A stretch of 35,308 nt of DNA from Lysobacterales bacterium (GCA_019510195.1 JAEKKW010000056.1:1-35308); one strand, 5' to 3'. Numbered from the stretch's first letter, positions 1-9,364 are shown. Numbers and translations are program-made. The notes: generated by a model not told the origin, from the sequence alone.

Positions 1-188
1 TCGGGTTCTCCGGCGATTCCAGCTTCCGCGCGCCGATGGCGGTGGCGGTGATCGGCGGCCTGATCACCTCGACCCTGCTCAGCCTGATCGTGATTCCGGC
101 GACCTATACGGTGCTGGACGATTTCGGCGGCTGGGTCGCGCGCAAGTTCCATCGCGAACGGCATCCGGCATCGCCTGGGCGGGGTTGA
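1..188 (+). CDS. RND-family efflux permease, C-terminal end (partial)
   Basis: Only the last 61 codons are present, read from base 3 to a TGA at 186-188. The residues [11 protein letters not shown] followed by a hydrophobic stretch ([16 protein letters not shown]) and a short basic tail match the last two transmembrane segments of RND inner-membrane transporters of the AcrB/CzcA/HAE type. These are proton-driven pumps working with a periplasmic adaptor and an outer-membrane channel. The substrate cannot be told from this fragment. A strong hairpin terminator follows 16 bases after the stop, so this is the end of its operon. Confidence 0.75.
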   Translation, partial: GFSGDSSFRAPMAVAVIGGLITSTLLSLIVIPATYTVLDDFGGWVARKFHRERHPASPGRG

Positions 189-203
189 TCATCTCCAAAT
201 GAA

Positions 204-227
204 AAGCCCGGCGATGCCGGGCTTCTT
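204..227. terminator. bidirectional intrinsic terminator
   Basis: A perfect 9-bp stem (aagcccggc at 204-212, gccgggctt at 216-224) with a 3-base loop is followed by a T-rich stretch on the plus strand and by CTTTTCATTT on the minus strand. It sits between the RND permease (plus) and the convergent small secreted protein gene (minus), so it probably ends both transcripts. Confidence 0.8.
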
Positions 228-251
228 CATGTACCGGGTGCAGATTGACCG

Positions 252-671
252 TTAGTGGTTGTTGGAACCATTCGAATCGGTTTCATTCGCGGCGCCTTGG
301 CTTCCATGCGCCTTCCAATCACTCCTCGTGCCACCGTCATGGCAAATTGCCACGTAGCGGCCCCATGCAGTCACGTCTTCCTGTGGCCAACCCGAGCAGT
401 ACTGCGTTCCCACCGTTGAAGGCCATGGACAATACGGGTAGATATTGACCCAGCCGACCATGATCGTCGCCAGCATCGGCGTGTTGGGGTTGATCACGCG
501 CCATACCTTTCCGTTCTTGACCCCCTCCGTGCAGAAGACGAATGGGTCGTTTTGGCGACTATGATCGTTATCGACCCCTGGCCTGAGGTCCACATATTGG
601 TGCTGGGCCATGGCGGCACTCGAGGCCATCAGGAATGCGGCCCCCGCAACAAACAGCTTCCAACGCTTCAT
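252..671 (-). CDS. small secreted protein of unknown function
   Basis: A 139-residue protein I do not recognise. It starts with a classic Sec signal peptide: MKRWK, a hydrophobic core of Ala/Leu/Phe, then SSAAMAQ with likely cleavage after AMA near residue 22. The mature part is about 115 residues, rich in Asn, Asp, Trp and Gly, with four cysteines (in VFC, YPYCPW, QYCSGW and AICHDG contexts) that could form two disulfides in the periplasm. The ATG at 671 is chosen over an adjacent GTG at 674 because a strong purine-rich ribosome site (GGGGAGG) lies 5-6 bases before it. A hand count gives about 58% G+C, clearly below the flanking genes, which may mean it is lineage-specific or acquired. No operon partner. 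Confidence 0.7.
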   Translation of the reverse strand: MKRWKLFVAGAAFLMASSAAMAQHQYVDLRPGVDNDHSRQNDPFVFCTEGVKNGKVWRVINPNTPMLATIMVGWVNIYPYCPWPSTVGTQYCSGWPQEDVTAWGRYVAICHDGGTRSDWKAHGSQGAANETDSNGSNNH

Positions 672-733
672 CACACCCTCCCCTGATCCCTTCGGGCGGA
701 TCCTAGCATAATGTGATTGCAGTCAAGAATCGG

Positions 734-2800
734 TCACGCCAGTGCCTCCAGCTGGACGATCCCGCCCAGCAGGCGGTCGAGCTGGCCGAGCAGGGCCAGG
801 CGGTTGCGGCGGATCGCGGGGTCGTCGGCGTTGACCATCACCTGGTCGAAGAAGCGGTCGACGTGCGGACGCAGGTGGGCCAGGCGGGTCAGGGCGGCGA
901 CATAGTCGTGGCCATTGGCGTGAACTTCTGCGTCGGTGGCGGCCAGCGCTTCGCCCAGTTCGAGTTCGGCAGGTTCCACCAGCAGGGCGTGATCGATTCC
1001 GGCGGGGATTTCTCCCTCGGCCTTGCGCAGGATGTTGCGGATGCGCTTGTTGGCGGCGGCCAGGGTCTCGGCTTCCGGCAGCTGGGCGAATTCGCCGATG
1101 GCGTCGATGCGGCGATCGAAGTCGTAAAGCGAATGCGGACGCATGCCGGCCACGGCGTTGAAGTGGGTCGCGGGCACGCCCTTGTCGCCGTAGTAGCCCT
1201 TCAAGCGGTCGAGGATGAAGTCGTAGAGGTCGGCGGCATCGGCCTGCATGTTCTTCGATGAAAGACCGGAGTTCGCCGATGCGAGCAGGTGGACGAGATC
1301 GAGATCAAATCCGCTTTCGATTATCGTGCGCGCCAGGCCCAGCGCATTGCGGCGCAACGCGAACGGGTCCTTGTTGCCGGTCGGCTTGAGCCCGGCGGCG
1401 AATCCGCCGGCCAGGGTGTCAAGGCGTTCGGCGATCGCCAGCACCTTGCCGGTCTGCGACAGCGCGATGTCATCGCCGGCGAAACGCGGCTGGTAGGCCT
1501 CGTCGATCGCCAGCGCGATTTCACTCGGTTCACCTGCGGCGGCTGCGTAATGACGCCCGGCGATGCCCTGCAGTTCCGGGAATTCGTTGACCATGCGCGA
1601 TTGCAGGTCGTTCTTCGACAGTTCGGCGGCACGGCGCGCCTGCGCCGGATCGGCGCCGACCTGTTGCGCGATCGTTTCCGCCAGCGCGGCGACGCGCGCC
1701 ACCTTGTCGGCAACGCTGCCGAGCCTGGCCTGGTAGGTCACGGTCTTGAGGCCATCGCCCATCGCCGTGAGACCCTGCTTGAGGTCTTCGTCGAAGAAGA
1801 ACTTGGCATCGGCGAAGCGCGGACGGATTACCCGTTCATAGCCCTTGCGCACTTCCGCGGCGTCCTTCGAATCGATGTTGGCGATGCCGATGAAGTGTTC
1901 GCTCAACTGCTGCGCGCCATCCAGCACCGCGAAGAATTTCTGGTTGGTCTCCATGGTCGAGACCAGCGCTTCGTGCGGCACGGCGAGGAACTCGCGCTCG
2001 AACTTGCAAGCAACCGCGACCGGCCATTCCACCAGTCCGTTCACTTCTTCCAGCAGGTCATCGGAGACGCGGGCGTGACCGCCCACCCCCTTCGCCGCCT
2101 GCTGCGCTTCGCCGCGGATGCGTTCGCGACGTTCGCCGGCGTCGACCAGCACGTGGGCATCGCGCAGCGCGGTGACGTAATCGGTGATGGCATTGATCCA
2201 CACCGGCTTGTCGTGCATGAAGCGATGTCCGCGCGACATGCGACCCGACTGGGTGCCCATCAGCGCGCAATCGACCACGTCGTTGCCGAACAGCAGCACC
2301 AGCCAGTGCACCGGACGCGCGAAGGCGTAGTCGTGGTCGCCCCAGCGCATCGGCTTGGGGATCGGCATCGCCGCGATCGCCTCGCGCACGATGTCCGGCA
2401 AAAGATCATTGGTACGTGCGCCGGCGCGGCGCGAACGATGGACGAAGCGCTCGCCCTTGTTGTCGCTGGTGCGTTCGAGTTGCGACCAGTCGATGCCGGC
2501 TCTCGCAGCGAAACCTTCCAGCGCCCTGGTCGGGCCGCCATTCGCGTCGAGCGCGATGTTGAGGTACGGACCCAGCACTTCGCTGGCCTGTTCCGGCTGC
2601 TCGTCGGCAACCGCGGGCAGCAGCACGCTGAGTCGGCGTGGCGTGTACAGCGGCTTGGCATCGCCGCGTTCGAAGGCGATCCCGCGCGATTCCAGTCCGG
2701 AAACGATGCCATCGAAGAAGGCCTGGGCGAGACCCGGAAGCGCCTTGACCGGCAGCTCGTCGGTGCCGAGTTCGATCAGGAGCGGAAGTTGTTGACTCAT
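734..2800 (-). CDS. glyS: glycyl-tRNA synthetase beta subunit
   Basis: A 688-residue beta subunit of the alpha2-beta2 bacterial glycyl-tRNA synthetase, which charges tRNA-Gly in the cytoplasm; the beta chain recognises and binds the tRNA. The N-terminus ([11 protein letters not shown]) and the following [11 protein letters not shown] block are typical, as are the central KFFFDEDLK and [11 protein letters not shown] segments and the C-terminal DALR-type anticodon-binding helices (about residues 580-680, including the VNADD segment). Length matches the family (about 690). The start at 2800 is the ATG before SQQLPLL; the open frame extends 131 codons upstream but that part overlaps the GST gene and is not GlyS-like. 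It is third in a glyQ-GST-glyS operon, 25 bases after the GST stop. Confidence 0.95.
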   Translation of the reverse strand: MSQQLPLLIELGTDELPVKALPGLAQAFFDGIVSGLESRGIAFERGDAKPLYTPRRLSVLLPAVADEQPEQASEVLGPYLNIALDANGGPTRALEGFAARAGIDWSQLERTSDNKGERFVHRSRRAGARTNDLLPDIVREAIAAMPIPKPMRWGDHDYAFARPVHWLVLLFGNDVVDCALMGTQSGRMSRGHRFMHDKPVWINAITDYVTALRDAHVLVDAGERRERIRGEAQQAAKGVGGHARVSDDLLEEVNGLVEWPVAVACKFEREFLAVPHEALVSTMETNQKFFAVLDGAQQLSEHFIGIANIDSKDAAEVRKGYERVIRPRFADAKFFFDEDLKQGLTAMGDGLKTVTYQARLGSVADKVARVAALAETIAQQVGADPAQARRAAELSKNDLQSRMVNEFPELQGIAGRHYAAAAGEPSEIALAIDEAYQPRFAGDDIALSQTGKVLAIAERLDTLAGGFAAGLKPTGNKDPFALRRNALGLARTIIESGFDLDLVHLLASANSGLSSKNMQADAADLYDFILDRLKGYYGDKGVPATHFNAVAGMRPHSLYDFDRRIDAIGEFAQLPEAETLAAANKRIRNILRKAEGEIPAGIDHALLVEPAELELGEALAATDAEVHANGHDYVAALTRLAHLRPHVDRFFDQVMVNADDPAIRRNRLALLGQLDRLLGGIVQLEALA

Positions 2801-2825
2801 GGCGTGGACCTTGTTTCCTGCGCGC

Positions 2826-3461
2826 TCAATGGGTTTTCGGCGCGTCGAACGGGGCGTAGAACTGCTGAAAACACGGCAACGCTTCGTAGCCGTCGACGCG
2901 CGCCTGCAATGCCGGGAACGCGGCGAGATCGATCGGCACGGCATCGCGCAGATAGGTCGCGGCACAGGCGAGCATGATGTCGGCCTGGCTGATGCGATCG
3001 CCGACCAGCCATTCGCGATCGGTACGCTCGCGGCAAATGCGATCGAGCTCCGCCAGCGACGCTTCGCTCTGCTTGCGGCAACGCTTGAGCCACGGCGCGT
3101 GGTGCATCTCGACCGGGCGGAACAGCCGTTCGTAGACCAGCAGGATGCCCTTGTCGAGCGCACCGACGGCCAATGCAGTGATCCGCAATGCATCGCGACG
3201 CTGCGGATCGGATGCCGGCAGCAGCTGGTGTTCGTGGCTGGGCAGGCGATCGAGCCAGTCGACGATCAACGCCGATTCGGTCAGCGCTTCGCCGTCGTCC
3301 AGGACGAGGACAGGCACGCGGCCCTGCGGATGGAATTCGCGGATTTTAGCCGCGTCCTTGCCCACCGACCAGTTGCGATGCTCGAACGCCTGTCCGAGCA
3401 GGGACAGGCTGATGGCGACGCGCCGCACGAACGGCGAGTCGTACATTCCGACCAGGATCAT
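2826..3461 (-). CDS. glutathione S-transferase family protein (YibF-like)
   Basis: A 211-residue GST-fold protein. Residues 1-78 form the thioredoxin-like domain ([12 protein letters not shown] near the start with the glutathione-site Ser/Pro, the cis-proline segment [11 protein letters not shown], and [10 protein letters not shown], the gamma-glutamyl contact). Residues about 85-205 are the all-helical domain, with [10 protein letters not shown] as the usual N-capping box region. It resembles Escherichia coli YibF in pattern; the substrate is unknown. Its ATG overlaps the glyQ stop (ATGA at 3458-3461), so it is translated by coupling to glyQ, and glyS follows 25 bases later. A GST between the two synthetase subunit genes is notable and may simply mean hitchhiking on a housekeeping promoter. 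Confidence 0.88.
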   Translation of the reverse strand: MILVGMYDSPFVRRVAISLSLLGQAFEHRNWSVGKDAAKIREFHPQGRVPVLVLDDGEALTESALIVDWLDRLPSHEHQLLPASDPQRRDALRITALAVGALDKGILLVYERLFRPVEMHHAPWLKRCRKQSEASLAELDRICRERTDREWLVGDRISQADIMLACAATYLRDAVPIDLAAFPALQARVDGYEALPCFQQFYAPFDAPKTH

Positions 3462-4414
3462 GCGGCTTCCTCCGTTGCGATATCGAGTCCGAGCGCCTTG
3501 CGCTTGCCAGGATCCTTGACGCCCGGGAAACCCAGCTTCTCGCGTGCTGCAAGGGAGGCTTCGGCGACGGCCTGCGACAGCTTGCGCACGCGCAGGATGT
3601 AGCGCTGGCGCTCGGTCACGCTGATGGCGCGGCGGGCATCAAGCAGGTTGAAACTGTGTGATGCCTTCATCACCTGTTCGTAGGCGGGCAGGGGCAGGCC
3701 GGCTTCCACCAGCTTCATCGCCTCGGTTTCGCAGGCATCGAAACGATGGAACAGTTCGGCGACGTCGGCGTGTTCGAAGTTGTAGGTGCTCTGCTCGACT
3801 TCGTTCTGGTGGTAGACGTCGCGATAGGTCACGGCGTCGCCATCGGGCCCGTGGGTCCAGACGAGATCGAACACGTTGTCGACGTTCTGCAGGTACATGC
3901 ACAGGCGTTCGAGGCCATAGGTGATCTCGCCGAGCACCGGTCTGCATTCGAGGCCGCCGGCCTGCTGGAACCAGGTGAACTGGGTGACTTCCATGCCGTT
4001 CAACCACACTTCCCAGCCCAGGCCCCAGGCGCCGAGCGTCGGCGATTCCCAGTTGTCCTCGACCAGGCGCAGGTCGTGCACCAGCGGATCGACGCCGAGT
4101 GTCTTCAGCGACTCGAAATACAGTTCGACGATGTTGTCCGGCGACGGCTTCATCACCACCTGGTACTGGTAGTAGCGCTGCAGGCGGTTGGGGTTCTCGC
4201 CGTAGCGGCCGTCGGTGGGGCGGCGGCAGGGCTGCACGTAGGCGGCGTTCCACGGCTCCGGGCCCAGCGCACGCAGGAAAGTCGCGGGATGAAAGGTGCC
4301 GGCGCCGACTTCCAGGTCGAGTGGCTGGATCAGCACGCAACCCTGCTCGCCCCAGTAGGCGTTGAGGCGCTGGATGAGTTCCTGGAAGGTGATGGCAACG
4401 CGCGCGGCAGGCAT
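3458..4414 (-). CDS. glyQ: glycyl-tRNA synthetase alpha subunit
   Basis: The catalytic class II alpha subunit of glycyl-tRNA synthetase; it activates glycine with ATP. Highly conserved blocks are visible: [45 protein letters not shown] (motif 2 region), [34 protein letters not shown] and QRYILRVR. I chose the ATG at 4414 ([10 protein letters not shown], 318 residues), which leaves a normal short lead before the conserved FQ. An in-frame ATG at 4441 would add nine residues, but a near-consensus -10 hexamer (TATACT) lies one base before it, so that codon is unlikely to sit inside the message with a leader. The tail after EKLGFPG is about 14 residues longer than usual. First gene of the glyQ-GST-glyS operon. 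Confidence 0.93.
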   Translation of the reverse strand: MPAARVAITFQELIQRLNAYWGEQGCVLIQPLDLEVGAGTFHPATFLRALGPEPWNAAYVQPCRRPTDGRYGENPNRLQRYYQYQVVMKPSPDNIVELYFESLKTLGVDPLVHDLRLVEDNWESPTLGAWGLGWEVWLNGMEVTQFTWFQQAGGLECRPVLGEITYGLERLCMYLQNVDNVFDLVWTHGPDGDAVTYRDVYHQNEVEQSTYNFEHADVAELFHRFDACETEAMKLVEAGLPLPAYEQVMKASHSFNLLDARRAISVTERQRYILRVRKLSQAVAEASLAAREKLGFPGVKDPGKRKALGLDIATEEAA

Positions 4415-4442
4415 CGGAAAGGCCGTTGGAAAGTCTTTCATT

Positions 4443-4448
4443 AGTATA
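4443..4448 (-). promoter_or_regulatory. probable -10 element of the glyQ operon
   Basis: TATACT on the minus strand matches the sigma-70 -10 consensus at five of six positions. It lies in the 37-64 base divergent gap between glyQ and the amidotransferase gene. No good -35 hexamer is found at 16-18 bases. Initiation about 7 bases downstream would fall at or just inside the 4441 ATG and favours the 4414 start for glyQ. Confidence 0.4.
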
Positions 4449-4478
4449 GATGGCGTGCCCGCCCGCCCGAACGCATCG

Positions 4479-5216
4479 ATGACGCCACGCTTCCTCATCC
4501 TCCAGACCGGACAGCCGGTGGCCAGCCAGCGCCGCCACGGCGGATTCGCCCACTGGATCCGCGTCGCCGCCGGCCTGCGCAGCCATGAAACCGAGGTGGT
4601 GGATGTCGAGGCGGGCGAGGCCTTGCCGGCGCATCGCGACTACGCCGGCGTGCTGGTCTCGGGATCGCCGGCGATGGTGACCGAACGCCACGACTGGAGC
4701 GAGCGCAGCGCGGAATGGCTGCGCGCGACCGCGGAAGCGGGCATGCCGATCCTCGGAATCTGCTACGGCCACCAGTTGCTGGCGCATGCGCTCGGCGGCG
4801 AAGCCGGCGACAACCCGCGCGGCCGCGAGATGGGCACGGTGGACGTGCGGCTGGAAACCGCCGCGAACGCCGATCCGCTGTTCGCCGGATTGCCACAGAC
4901 GTTCCGCGCGCAGGTCACCCATCGCCAGAGCGCGCTGCGGATTCCGGAAGGCGGCGTGCTGCTGGCGACATCCGATCTCGACGCCTGCCAGGCCTTCCGC
5001 TGGGGGCGCGCGACCTGGGGCCTGCAGTTCCATCCCGAATTCAGCGCGGCGCGCATGCACGGCTACGTGCGCGCCCGCGCCGACACCCTGCGCGCGGAAG
5101 GACATGATCCCGACACGATGTCGCGTAACATCGGCGCGGCGCCGGTCGCCCGCAAGGTGCTCCGCCGCTTTATCCAGCATGCCATCCGGCACGCACGCAA
5201 TCACGGAAACAGATGA
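4479..5216 (+). CDS. class I glutamine amidotransferase (GMP synthase-like)
   Basis: A 245-residue stand-alone class I glutamine amidotransferase domain. The catalytic triad is visible: Cys95 in GICYGHQ, His185 and Glu187 in FHPEF. The oxyanion/glycine segment [11 protein letters not shown] precedes it. Such proteins hydrolyse glutamine and pass ammonia to a partner; free-standing YfeJ-type members have no assigned acceptor, and no synthetase domain is fused or adjacent here. The ATG at 4479 ([11 protein letters not shown]) is chosen because the frame upstream runs into glyQ. Its stop overlaps the start of the next gene by ATGA, so the two form an operon. It is not GuaA, which is about 520 residues long. 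Confidence 0.85.
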   Translation: MTPRFLILQTGQPVASQRRHGGFAHWIRVAAGLRSHETEVVDVEAGEALPAHRDYAGVLVSGSPAMVTERHDWSERSAEWLRATAEAGMPILGICYGHQLLAHALGGEAGDNPRGREMGTVDVRLETAANADPLFAGLPQTFRAQVTHRQSALRIPEGGVLLATSDLDACQAFRWGRATWGLQFHPEFSAARMHGYVRARADTLRAEGHDPDTMSRNIGAAPVARKVLRRFIQHAIRHARNHGNR

Positions 5217-6106
5217 CGATGGACGAAACGACGCGCGATGACATCCGCAAGGTGCCGGCATCCGCCGGCGCGCAATGGCTGATCGATGGCTTCGCGCTGT
5301 TGAAGGCATCTCCGGGTGGACTCGGCATGATGGGCGTGCTCTACGGCGTATGCGCGGCGGTGGTGGTCGGGATGTCGGTTGTCGCCCCGGAAATCGGATT
5401 CGTCCTGCAGACCGCGTTGCTTCTCGTCGTGCCACTGCTGACCGGTGGGCTGGTGTGGGCCGCGCGCGAAGTCGCGCAGGGTCGCCCTGTTGGTCCGGCG
5501 AGTTATGGCGAACCGTTCCGCCAAGGCAAGGTCGGCGCATTGCTGATCACCCTGCTGCCGCAGGTCGTGCTTGGCCTGGGGATGGCGATCCTGCTGCTGT
5601 TGCTGGTCGGTTCCGACAATCTGCAGATCATCGCCAGCGTGATGGAGAAGATGCAGGCCGCACAACCGGGCACGCCACCCGATCCGGCGCTGATGGCTTC
5701 GTTGCCTTCCGGGCGCATGCTGTTGTGGCTGCTGTGCGTGGTGGTGCTGGCGTTGGTGATGTTCCTGATGACGTTCGTCGCCGTCCCCGACATCATGCTC
5801 GGCGGCAGCGGTGGATTGCAGGCCTTGCGCCGCAGTTGGCGCGCCAGCGTGCGCAACCTGCCGGCGGTGTTGGTCTTCATCGGCGTCGCGCTGGTGACGC
5901 TGATCGGCGTCAGCCTGCTCGCCGGGATCGTCGGCATGATCGTGCGGATGATTGCAGGACCCGCGGGACAGGCGATGGTGTCGCAGTTGCTGACGATGGC
6001 GATCATCGTGCCGATCATCTGGGGCGCGATCGGTCGCGCCTGGGAGTCGATGCTGGGCCGGGAGTCCGCTCCCCCCGCGTTGCCGGCGGGACAGCTGCTG
6101 GCTTGA
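5213..6106 (+). CDS. BPSS1780-family membrane protein
   Basis: A 297-residue integral membrane protein. A short polar N-terminus ends in a tryptophan-containing amphipathic region (AQWLIDGFALL), followed by about six hydrophobic segments, roughly residues 39-60, 62-85, 105-128, 165-190, 220-245 and 255-280. The layout matches the uncharacterised BPSS1780 family of proteobacterial membrane proteins; no biochemical function is established. The ATG at 5213 overlaps the amidotransferase stop (ATGA), with a second ATG two codons later. A functional link to the amidotransferase is suggested only by this coupling. The region around residues 140-150 (PGTPPDPALMASLPSG) is a likely extramembrane loop. 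Confidence 0.7.
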   Translation: MTMDETTRDDIRKVPASAGAQWLIDGFALLKASPGGLGMMGVLYGVCAAVVVGMSVVAPEIGFVLQTALLLVVPLLTGGLVWAAREVAQGRPVGPASYGEPFRQGKVGALLITLLPQVVLGLGMAILLLLLVGSDNLQIIASVMEKMQAAQPGTPPDPALMASLPSGRMLLWLLCVVVLALVMFLMTFVAVPDIMLGGSGGLQALRRSWRASVRNLPAVLVFIGVALVTLIGVSLLAGIVGMIVRMIAGPAGQAMVSQLLTMAIIVPIIWGAIGRAWESMLGRESAPPALPAGQLLA

Positions 6107-6124
6107 GCCGGGCGCACGGATCGC

Positions 6125-6145
6125 GGGGGATTACTGCGATCCCCC
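6125..6145. terminator. hairpin at a convergent gene junction
   Basis: A perfect 7-bp stem (gggggat 6125-6131, atccccc 6139-6145) with a 7-base loop lies at the convergent ends of the BPSS1780-type gene and nhaP2 and includes the nhaP2 stop codon. There is no clear T run on either side, so termination is inferred from position only. Confidence 0.35.
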
Positions 6146-7876
6146 CAGCAAGCGTTCGCTGAGCGGTACCAATCGCAATCCCACCTGCGTGACGCGATCA
6201 TCGCGCAGGCGATGCACGGTGAGGATGGCGTTGCCGATCGAGAGTTGGTCGCCGGGTTGCGGCTGTTCGTCGAAGCGTTCGTCGAACAGGTGCGCGGCAG
6301 TGTGCCTGGCGAAGCGCTTCGGCAGGTGCAAGCCGTAGAACTCGGCGATCTCGCCCAGCGGTGCGTCGCCGCCGAACTGGAATTCGCCGAATCCCGGTTG
6401 CGACAAGGAAGTGCCGTCGCTGCCGCGTCCGACGAAGTACCAGTCGAGCCGGCGCGCTGCCGTGGTCGGCGCCAGCATGTAGGCGTAATCGCCCGGACGC
6501 AGGCCATCAATCTCGTCGCCCTGCAGGATGCGGCCTTCGCGCACCACCATGGCGACACGCACGTCGAGTGGCCAGCTTGCGGACTCCAGTGCGCGTGACC
6601 CGGGCACGACGCGATAGCCGAGCAATTCGTAATCGAGCTGGCCCGGCAGGTCGAGATGGACGCGGCGGGTGTCGGGATCGTTGCGCGGCACTGCGACGCC
6701 AAAGGCATGCGCGGCACGTTCCAGTGTCCAGCCCTGGATCACCAGTGATGCCAGCACCACGACGAAGGCGACGTTGAAGTACAGCCACGCATTCGGCAAT
6801 TGCGCCAGCAGCGGAATCGACGCCAGGAAGATGCTGACGGCGCCACGCAGTCCAACCCATGAAATGAAGCCGATTTCGCCCCAGCGATAACGGAACGGCA
6901 GCAGGCACAGCAGGACTGCTGCGGGTCGCGCGATGAACATCAGGAACGCGGCGACGCCCAGCGCCGGCCACATCACGTTCAACAATGCGTGCGGGGTGGC
7001 GAGCAAGCCGAGCAGCAGGAACATCACCAATTGCGCGAACCAGGTCGCGGCGTCCTGCACCGACGACACTTCGCTGCGCGCACGCACGGGGCGATTGGCG
7101 ACGATCACGCCGGCCGCATACACGGCGAGATAGCCGCTGCCGCCGATCAGGTTGGTGAGTGCGAACAGGGTCACCGCGCAGGACATCGCCAGCCACGGAT
7201 GGAGGCCGGACGGGAAATCGTAGCGGTTGAGCGTGGCGACGATCAGGCGTCCGCCGCCATAGCCCATCAACGCGCCACAGCCCATCGCCCAGACCACCTG
7301 CAACGCGATCGCCAGTGCCCCGCCATGCTGGCTGCCGGCGATCCAGCCGGTCAGGGCCATGGTCAGGAACACCGCCATCGGGTCGTTGGCGCCCGATTCG
7401 ATTTCCAGCGTGCTGCCGGTCCGGCGCTCCAGGTGCAGGCCGCGCGCACGAATCAGGAAGAACACCGCGGCAGCGTCTGTCGAGGCGAGCACGGTGCCAA
7501 GCAGCAACGACTGCAGCGTTGGCAGTTCGAGCAGGGTATGCGCGGCGAGTGCGGTCAGTGATGCGGTGACGAGTACGCCGACAGTCGCGAGCACCAGTGA
7601 AGGCCAGATCGCGGTGCGTACCTGCGAGACGCGTGTTTGCAGGCCACCGTCAAACAGGATCAGGCAGAGTGCGAGGGCCCCGATCTGGTAGGTGAAGCCG
7701 GCATCGTCATAGCGGATGCCGCCGGGACCGTCGACCCCGAGCAGCAGGCCGAGGACGAGGAAGACCAGCAGCAACGGCGCGCCGAAGCGCCGCGCCAGCA
7801 ACGACGAACCGATTCCGGCCAGCACCAGGACGGCGTAACCGAGCAGGCGGTTGTCGATGTGGTGCAACTGCTCCAA
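6131..7876 (-). CDS. nhaP2: potassium/proton antiporter, CPA1 NhaP2/CvrA type
   Basis: A 581-residue inner-membrane cation/proton antiporter. Residues 1 to about 390 hold the 12-13 segment exchanger domain, with LFDGGLQ, the ion-site motif SGANDPMA and the WVGLRGAVSI segment typical of NhaP/CPA1. A RCK-C (TrkA-C) domain at about 405-485 and a CorC/HlyC-like C-terminal domain from about 490 to the end are cytoplasmic and likely gate the exchanger by ligand binding. The start is a TTG at 7876; a stop lies a short way upstream, no ATG or GTG is in frame before the conserved region, and GGA lies at a workable distance. It follows comM on the same strand after a 60-base gap. Confidence 0.9.
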   Translation of the reverse strand: MEQLHHIDNRLLGYAVLVLAGIGSSLLARRFGAPLLLVFLVLGLLLGVDGPGGIRYDDAGFTYQIGALALCLILFDGGLQTRVSQVRTAIWPSLVLATVGVLVTASLTALAAHTLLELPTLQSLLLGTVLASTDAAAVFFLIRARGLHLERRTGSTLEIESGANDPMAVFLTMALTGWIAGSQHGGALAIALQVVWAMGCGALMGYGGGRLIVATLNRYDFPSGLHPWLAMSCAVTLFALTNLIGGSGYLAVYAAGVIVANRPVRARSEVSSVQDAATWFAQLVMFLLLGLLATPHALLNVMWPALGVAAFLMFIARPAAVLLCLLPFRYRWGEIGFISWVGLRGAVSIFLASIPLLAQLPNAWLYFNVAFVVVLASLVIQGWTLERAAHAFGVAVPRNDPDTRRVHLDLPGQLDYELLGYRVVPGSRALESASWPLDVRVAMVVREGRILQGDEIDGLRPGDYAYMLAPTTAARRLDWYFVGRGSDGTSLSQPGFGEFQFGGDAPLGEIAEFYGLHLPKRFARHTAAHLFDERFDEQPQPGDQLSIGNAILTVHRLRDDRVTQVGLRLVPLSERLLGGSQ

Positions 7877-7880
7877 GCGC

Positions 7881-7902
7881 GCATCCGTCGACGGGGGGAT
7901 GC
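7881..7902. repeat. small inverted repeat before nhaP2
   Basis: gcatcc (7881-7886) and ggatgc (7897-7902) form a 6-bp inverted repeat enclosing the palindrome ccgtcgacgg. It lies in the comM-nhaP2 gap just upstream of the nhaP2 TTG. It could be a weak terminator for comM or a leader hairpin; there is no T run. Confidence 0.3.
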
Positions 7903-7936
7903 GACCATGCTAGCAACACCGCATTGCATGACGCGG

Positions 7937-9364
7937 TCACGCGCAGCGGTCAGGCGTATGGGCTCGCCGGTCGATAGCCCAGCGCTTCGGCAAGATGCGG
8001 GGTGGCGATGTCGGCGCCGCCGTCGAGGACCGGATCAAGATCGGCAAATCGCGCATGACTTCACGTGGTTGCAGGCGGGCATTGATCGTCCCGGCGCGGT
8101 CGAGCTGGCGGTTGCGCGCGGCGAGCACGCGTTCACGCACCGCGGCGCTGGATTCGCCGGGAGGCGCATCGGGCCGCAGTTCGGCGGGCGGCAGGCGCTG
8201 GACGTGGACGTGCAGGTCGATGCGATCGAGGATCGGTCCGGAAATGCGCGAACGATAGCGCTGGATCGCCTCTGCGCTGCAATTGCAGCGACCACTGACG
8301 TCGCCCGCCCAGCCGCATGGGCACGGATTCATCGCCGCGACCAGCTGGAAGCGCGCGGGGAATTCCGTGCGTCGCGCCGTGCGCGCGATGTGGATCACGC
8401 CGCTTTCCAGTGGTTCGCGCAACATTTCCAGCGCGCGGCGATCCCATTCGGTGAATTCGTCGAGAAAAAGTACCCCGTTGTGCGCCAGCGAGATCTCGCC
8501 GGGCCGCACATCCGCGCCGCCACCGCCGATCAGCGCGGTCGGGGTCGACGAATGATGCGGCGACCGGAACGGTCGTTGGCGCCAGCGCGAAGCATCGAAG
8601 AAACCGCGACCGCTGATCGACGCCAGTGCCGCCGATTCCAGCGCTTCCTCTTCGCTGGCTTCCGGCAGGATTCCGGGCAGGCGCGCGGCGAGCAGGCTCT
8701 TGCCGCAGCCCGGGGAGCCGGTCAGCAGCACGTGGTGGCCGCCGGCCGCGGCGATCTCGAGCGCACGACGTGCATGTCGCTGGCCGCGGACATCGGCGAG
8801 ATCGGGATGGACGATCGCACTGTCGGCATCGGCGTTTGCACGCGGCAGCGTCACGTGTCCCTGCAGCATCGCGCAGACTTCCGACAGCGTGCGCGCGACC
8901 TGGACATCGGCGTCGCGGGCAAGGGCGGCCTCGGCGGCATTGCCGGGTGCGACGATCAGGCGGCGGCCCAGCGCCCGCGCGGCGAGTGCCGCCGGCAGCA
9001 CGCCATCGACCGGGCGCAGTTCGCCGGTCAGTCCGAGTTCGGCGATGCATTCGACACCGTTCAACGCCTCCTGCGGGATCTCGCCAGCGGCGGCGAGGAT
9101 GCCGAGTGCGATCGGCAGGTCGAAACGGCCGCCGTGCTTGGGCAGGTCGGCGGGCGCGAGATTCACCGTGATCGAACGCGACGGAAATTCCATTTGCGCA
9201 CAGGAAATCGCTGCACGCACGCGATCCTTGGCTTCACGGACGGCGGCCTCCGGCAATCCGACGACGGACATGCGCGGGAGCCCGCCGGCGAGATGCACTT
9301 CCACGGTGACGGCGGGCGCGGACACGCCGACGCGCGCGCGACTGTGCGCGAGTGCGAGTTGCAT
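7937..9364 (-). CDS. comM: ComM/YifB-family AAA ATPase with aberrant C-terminus
   Basis: ComM is a hexameric helicase that promotes branch migration during natural transformation. Residues 1 to about 195 hold the Lon-like N-terminal domain ([15 protein letters not shown]). The Mg-chelatase-type AAA domain follows, with Walker A GSPGCGKS (about 215-222), Walker B VLFLDEF, the cysteine cluster [14 protein letters not shown] and DRIDLHVHV. The frame is 475 residues, while family members run to about 500-510. After [12 protein letters not shown] the sequence loses similarity and ends in an unrelated Ser/Pro/Arg tail. The expected last segment is present in another frame at 7950-8048, so an out-of-frame deletion of roughly 100 bases is inferred, removing part of the C-terminal helical lid. 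Activity is doubtful. Confidence 0.8.
   Translation of the reverse strand: MQLALAHSRARVGVSAPAVTVEVHLAGGLPRMSVVGLPEAAVREAKDRVRAAISCAQMEFPSRSITVNLAPADLPKHGGRFDLPIALGILAAAGEIPQEALNGVECIAELGLTGELRPVDGVLPAALAARALGRRLIVAPGNAAEAALARDADVQVARTLSEVCAMLQGHVTLPRANADADSAIVHPDLADVRGQRHARRALEIAAAGGHHVLLTGSPGCGKSLLAARLPGILPEASEEEALESAALASISGRGFFDASRWRQRPFRSPHHSSTPTALIGGGGADVRPGEISLAHNGVLFLDEFTEWDRRALEMLREPLESGVIHIARTARRTEFPARFQLVAAMNPCPCGWAGDVSGRCNCSAEAIQRYRSRISGPILDRIDLHVHVQRLPPAELRPDAPPGESSAAVRERVLAARNRQLDRAGTINARLQPREVMRDLPILIRSSTAAPTSPPRILPKRWAIDRRAHTPDRCA
7950..8048 (-). pseudogene. out-of-frame remnant of the comM C-terminus
   Basis: Read in a different minus-strand frame, this stretch gives [15 protein letters not shown] and then [15 protein letters not shown] followed by TGA at 7950-7952. 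That is the usual ending of ComM/YifB (a DLDG..I...HLAEAL.YR block). It overlaps the aberrant tail of the open comM frame. The shift between frames requires the lost piece not to be a multiple of three. Confidence 0.65.

Noticed and set aside
1289-2977. Long plus-strand open frame opposite glyS
   Set aside because: It mirrors a clear glyS gene, shows no family motifs and has the His/Arg/Gly-rich composition typical of antisense frames in high-G+C DNA.
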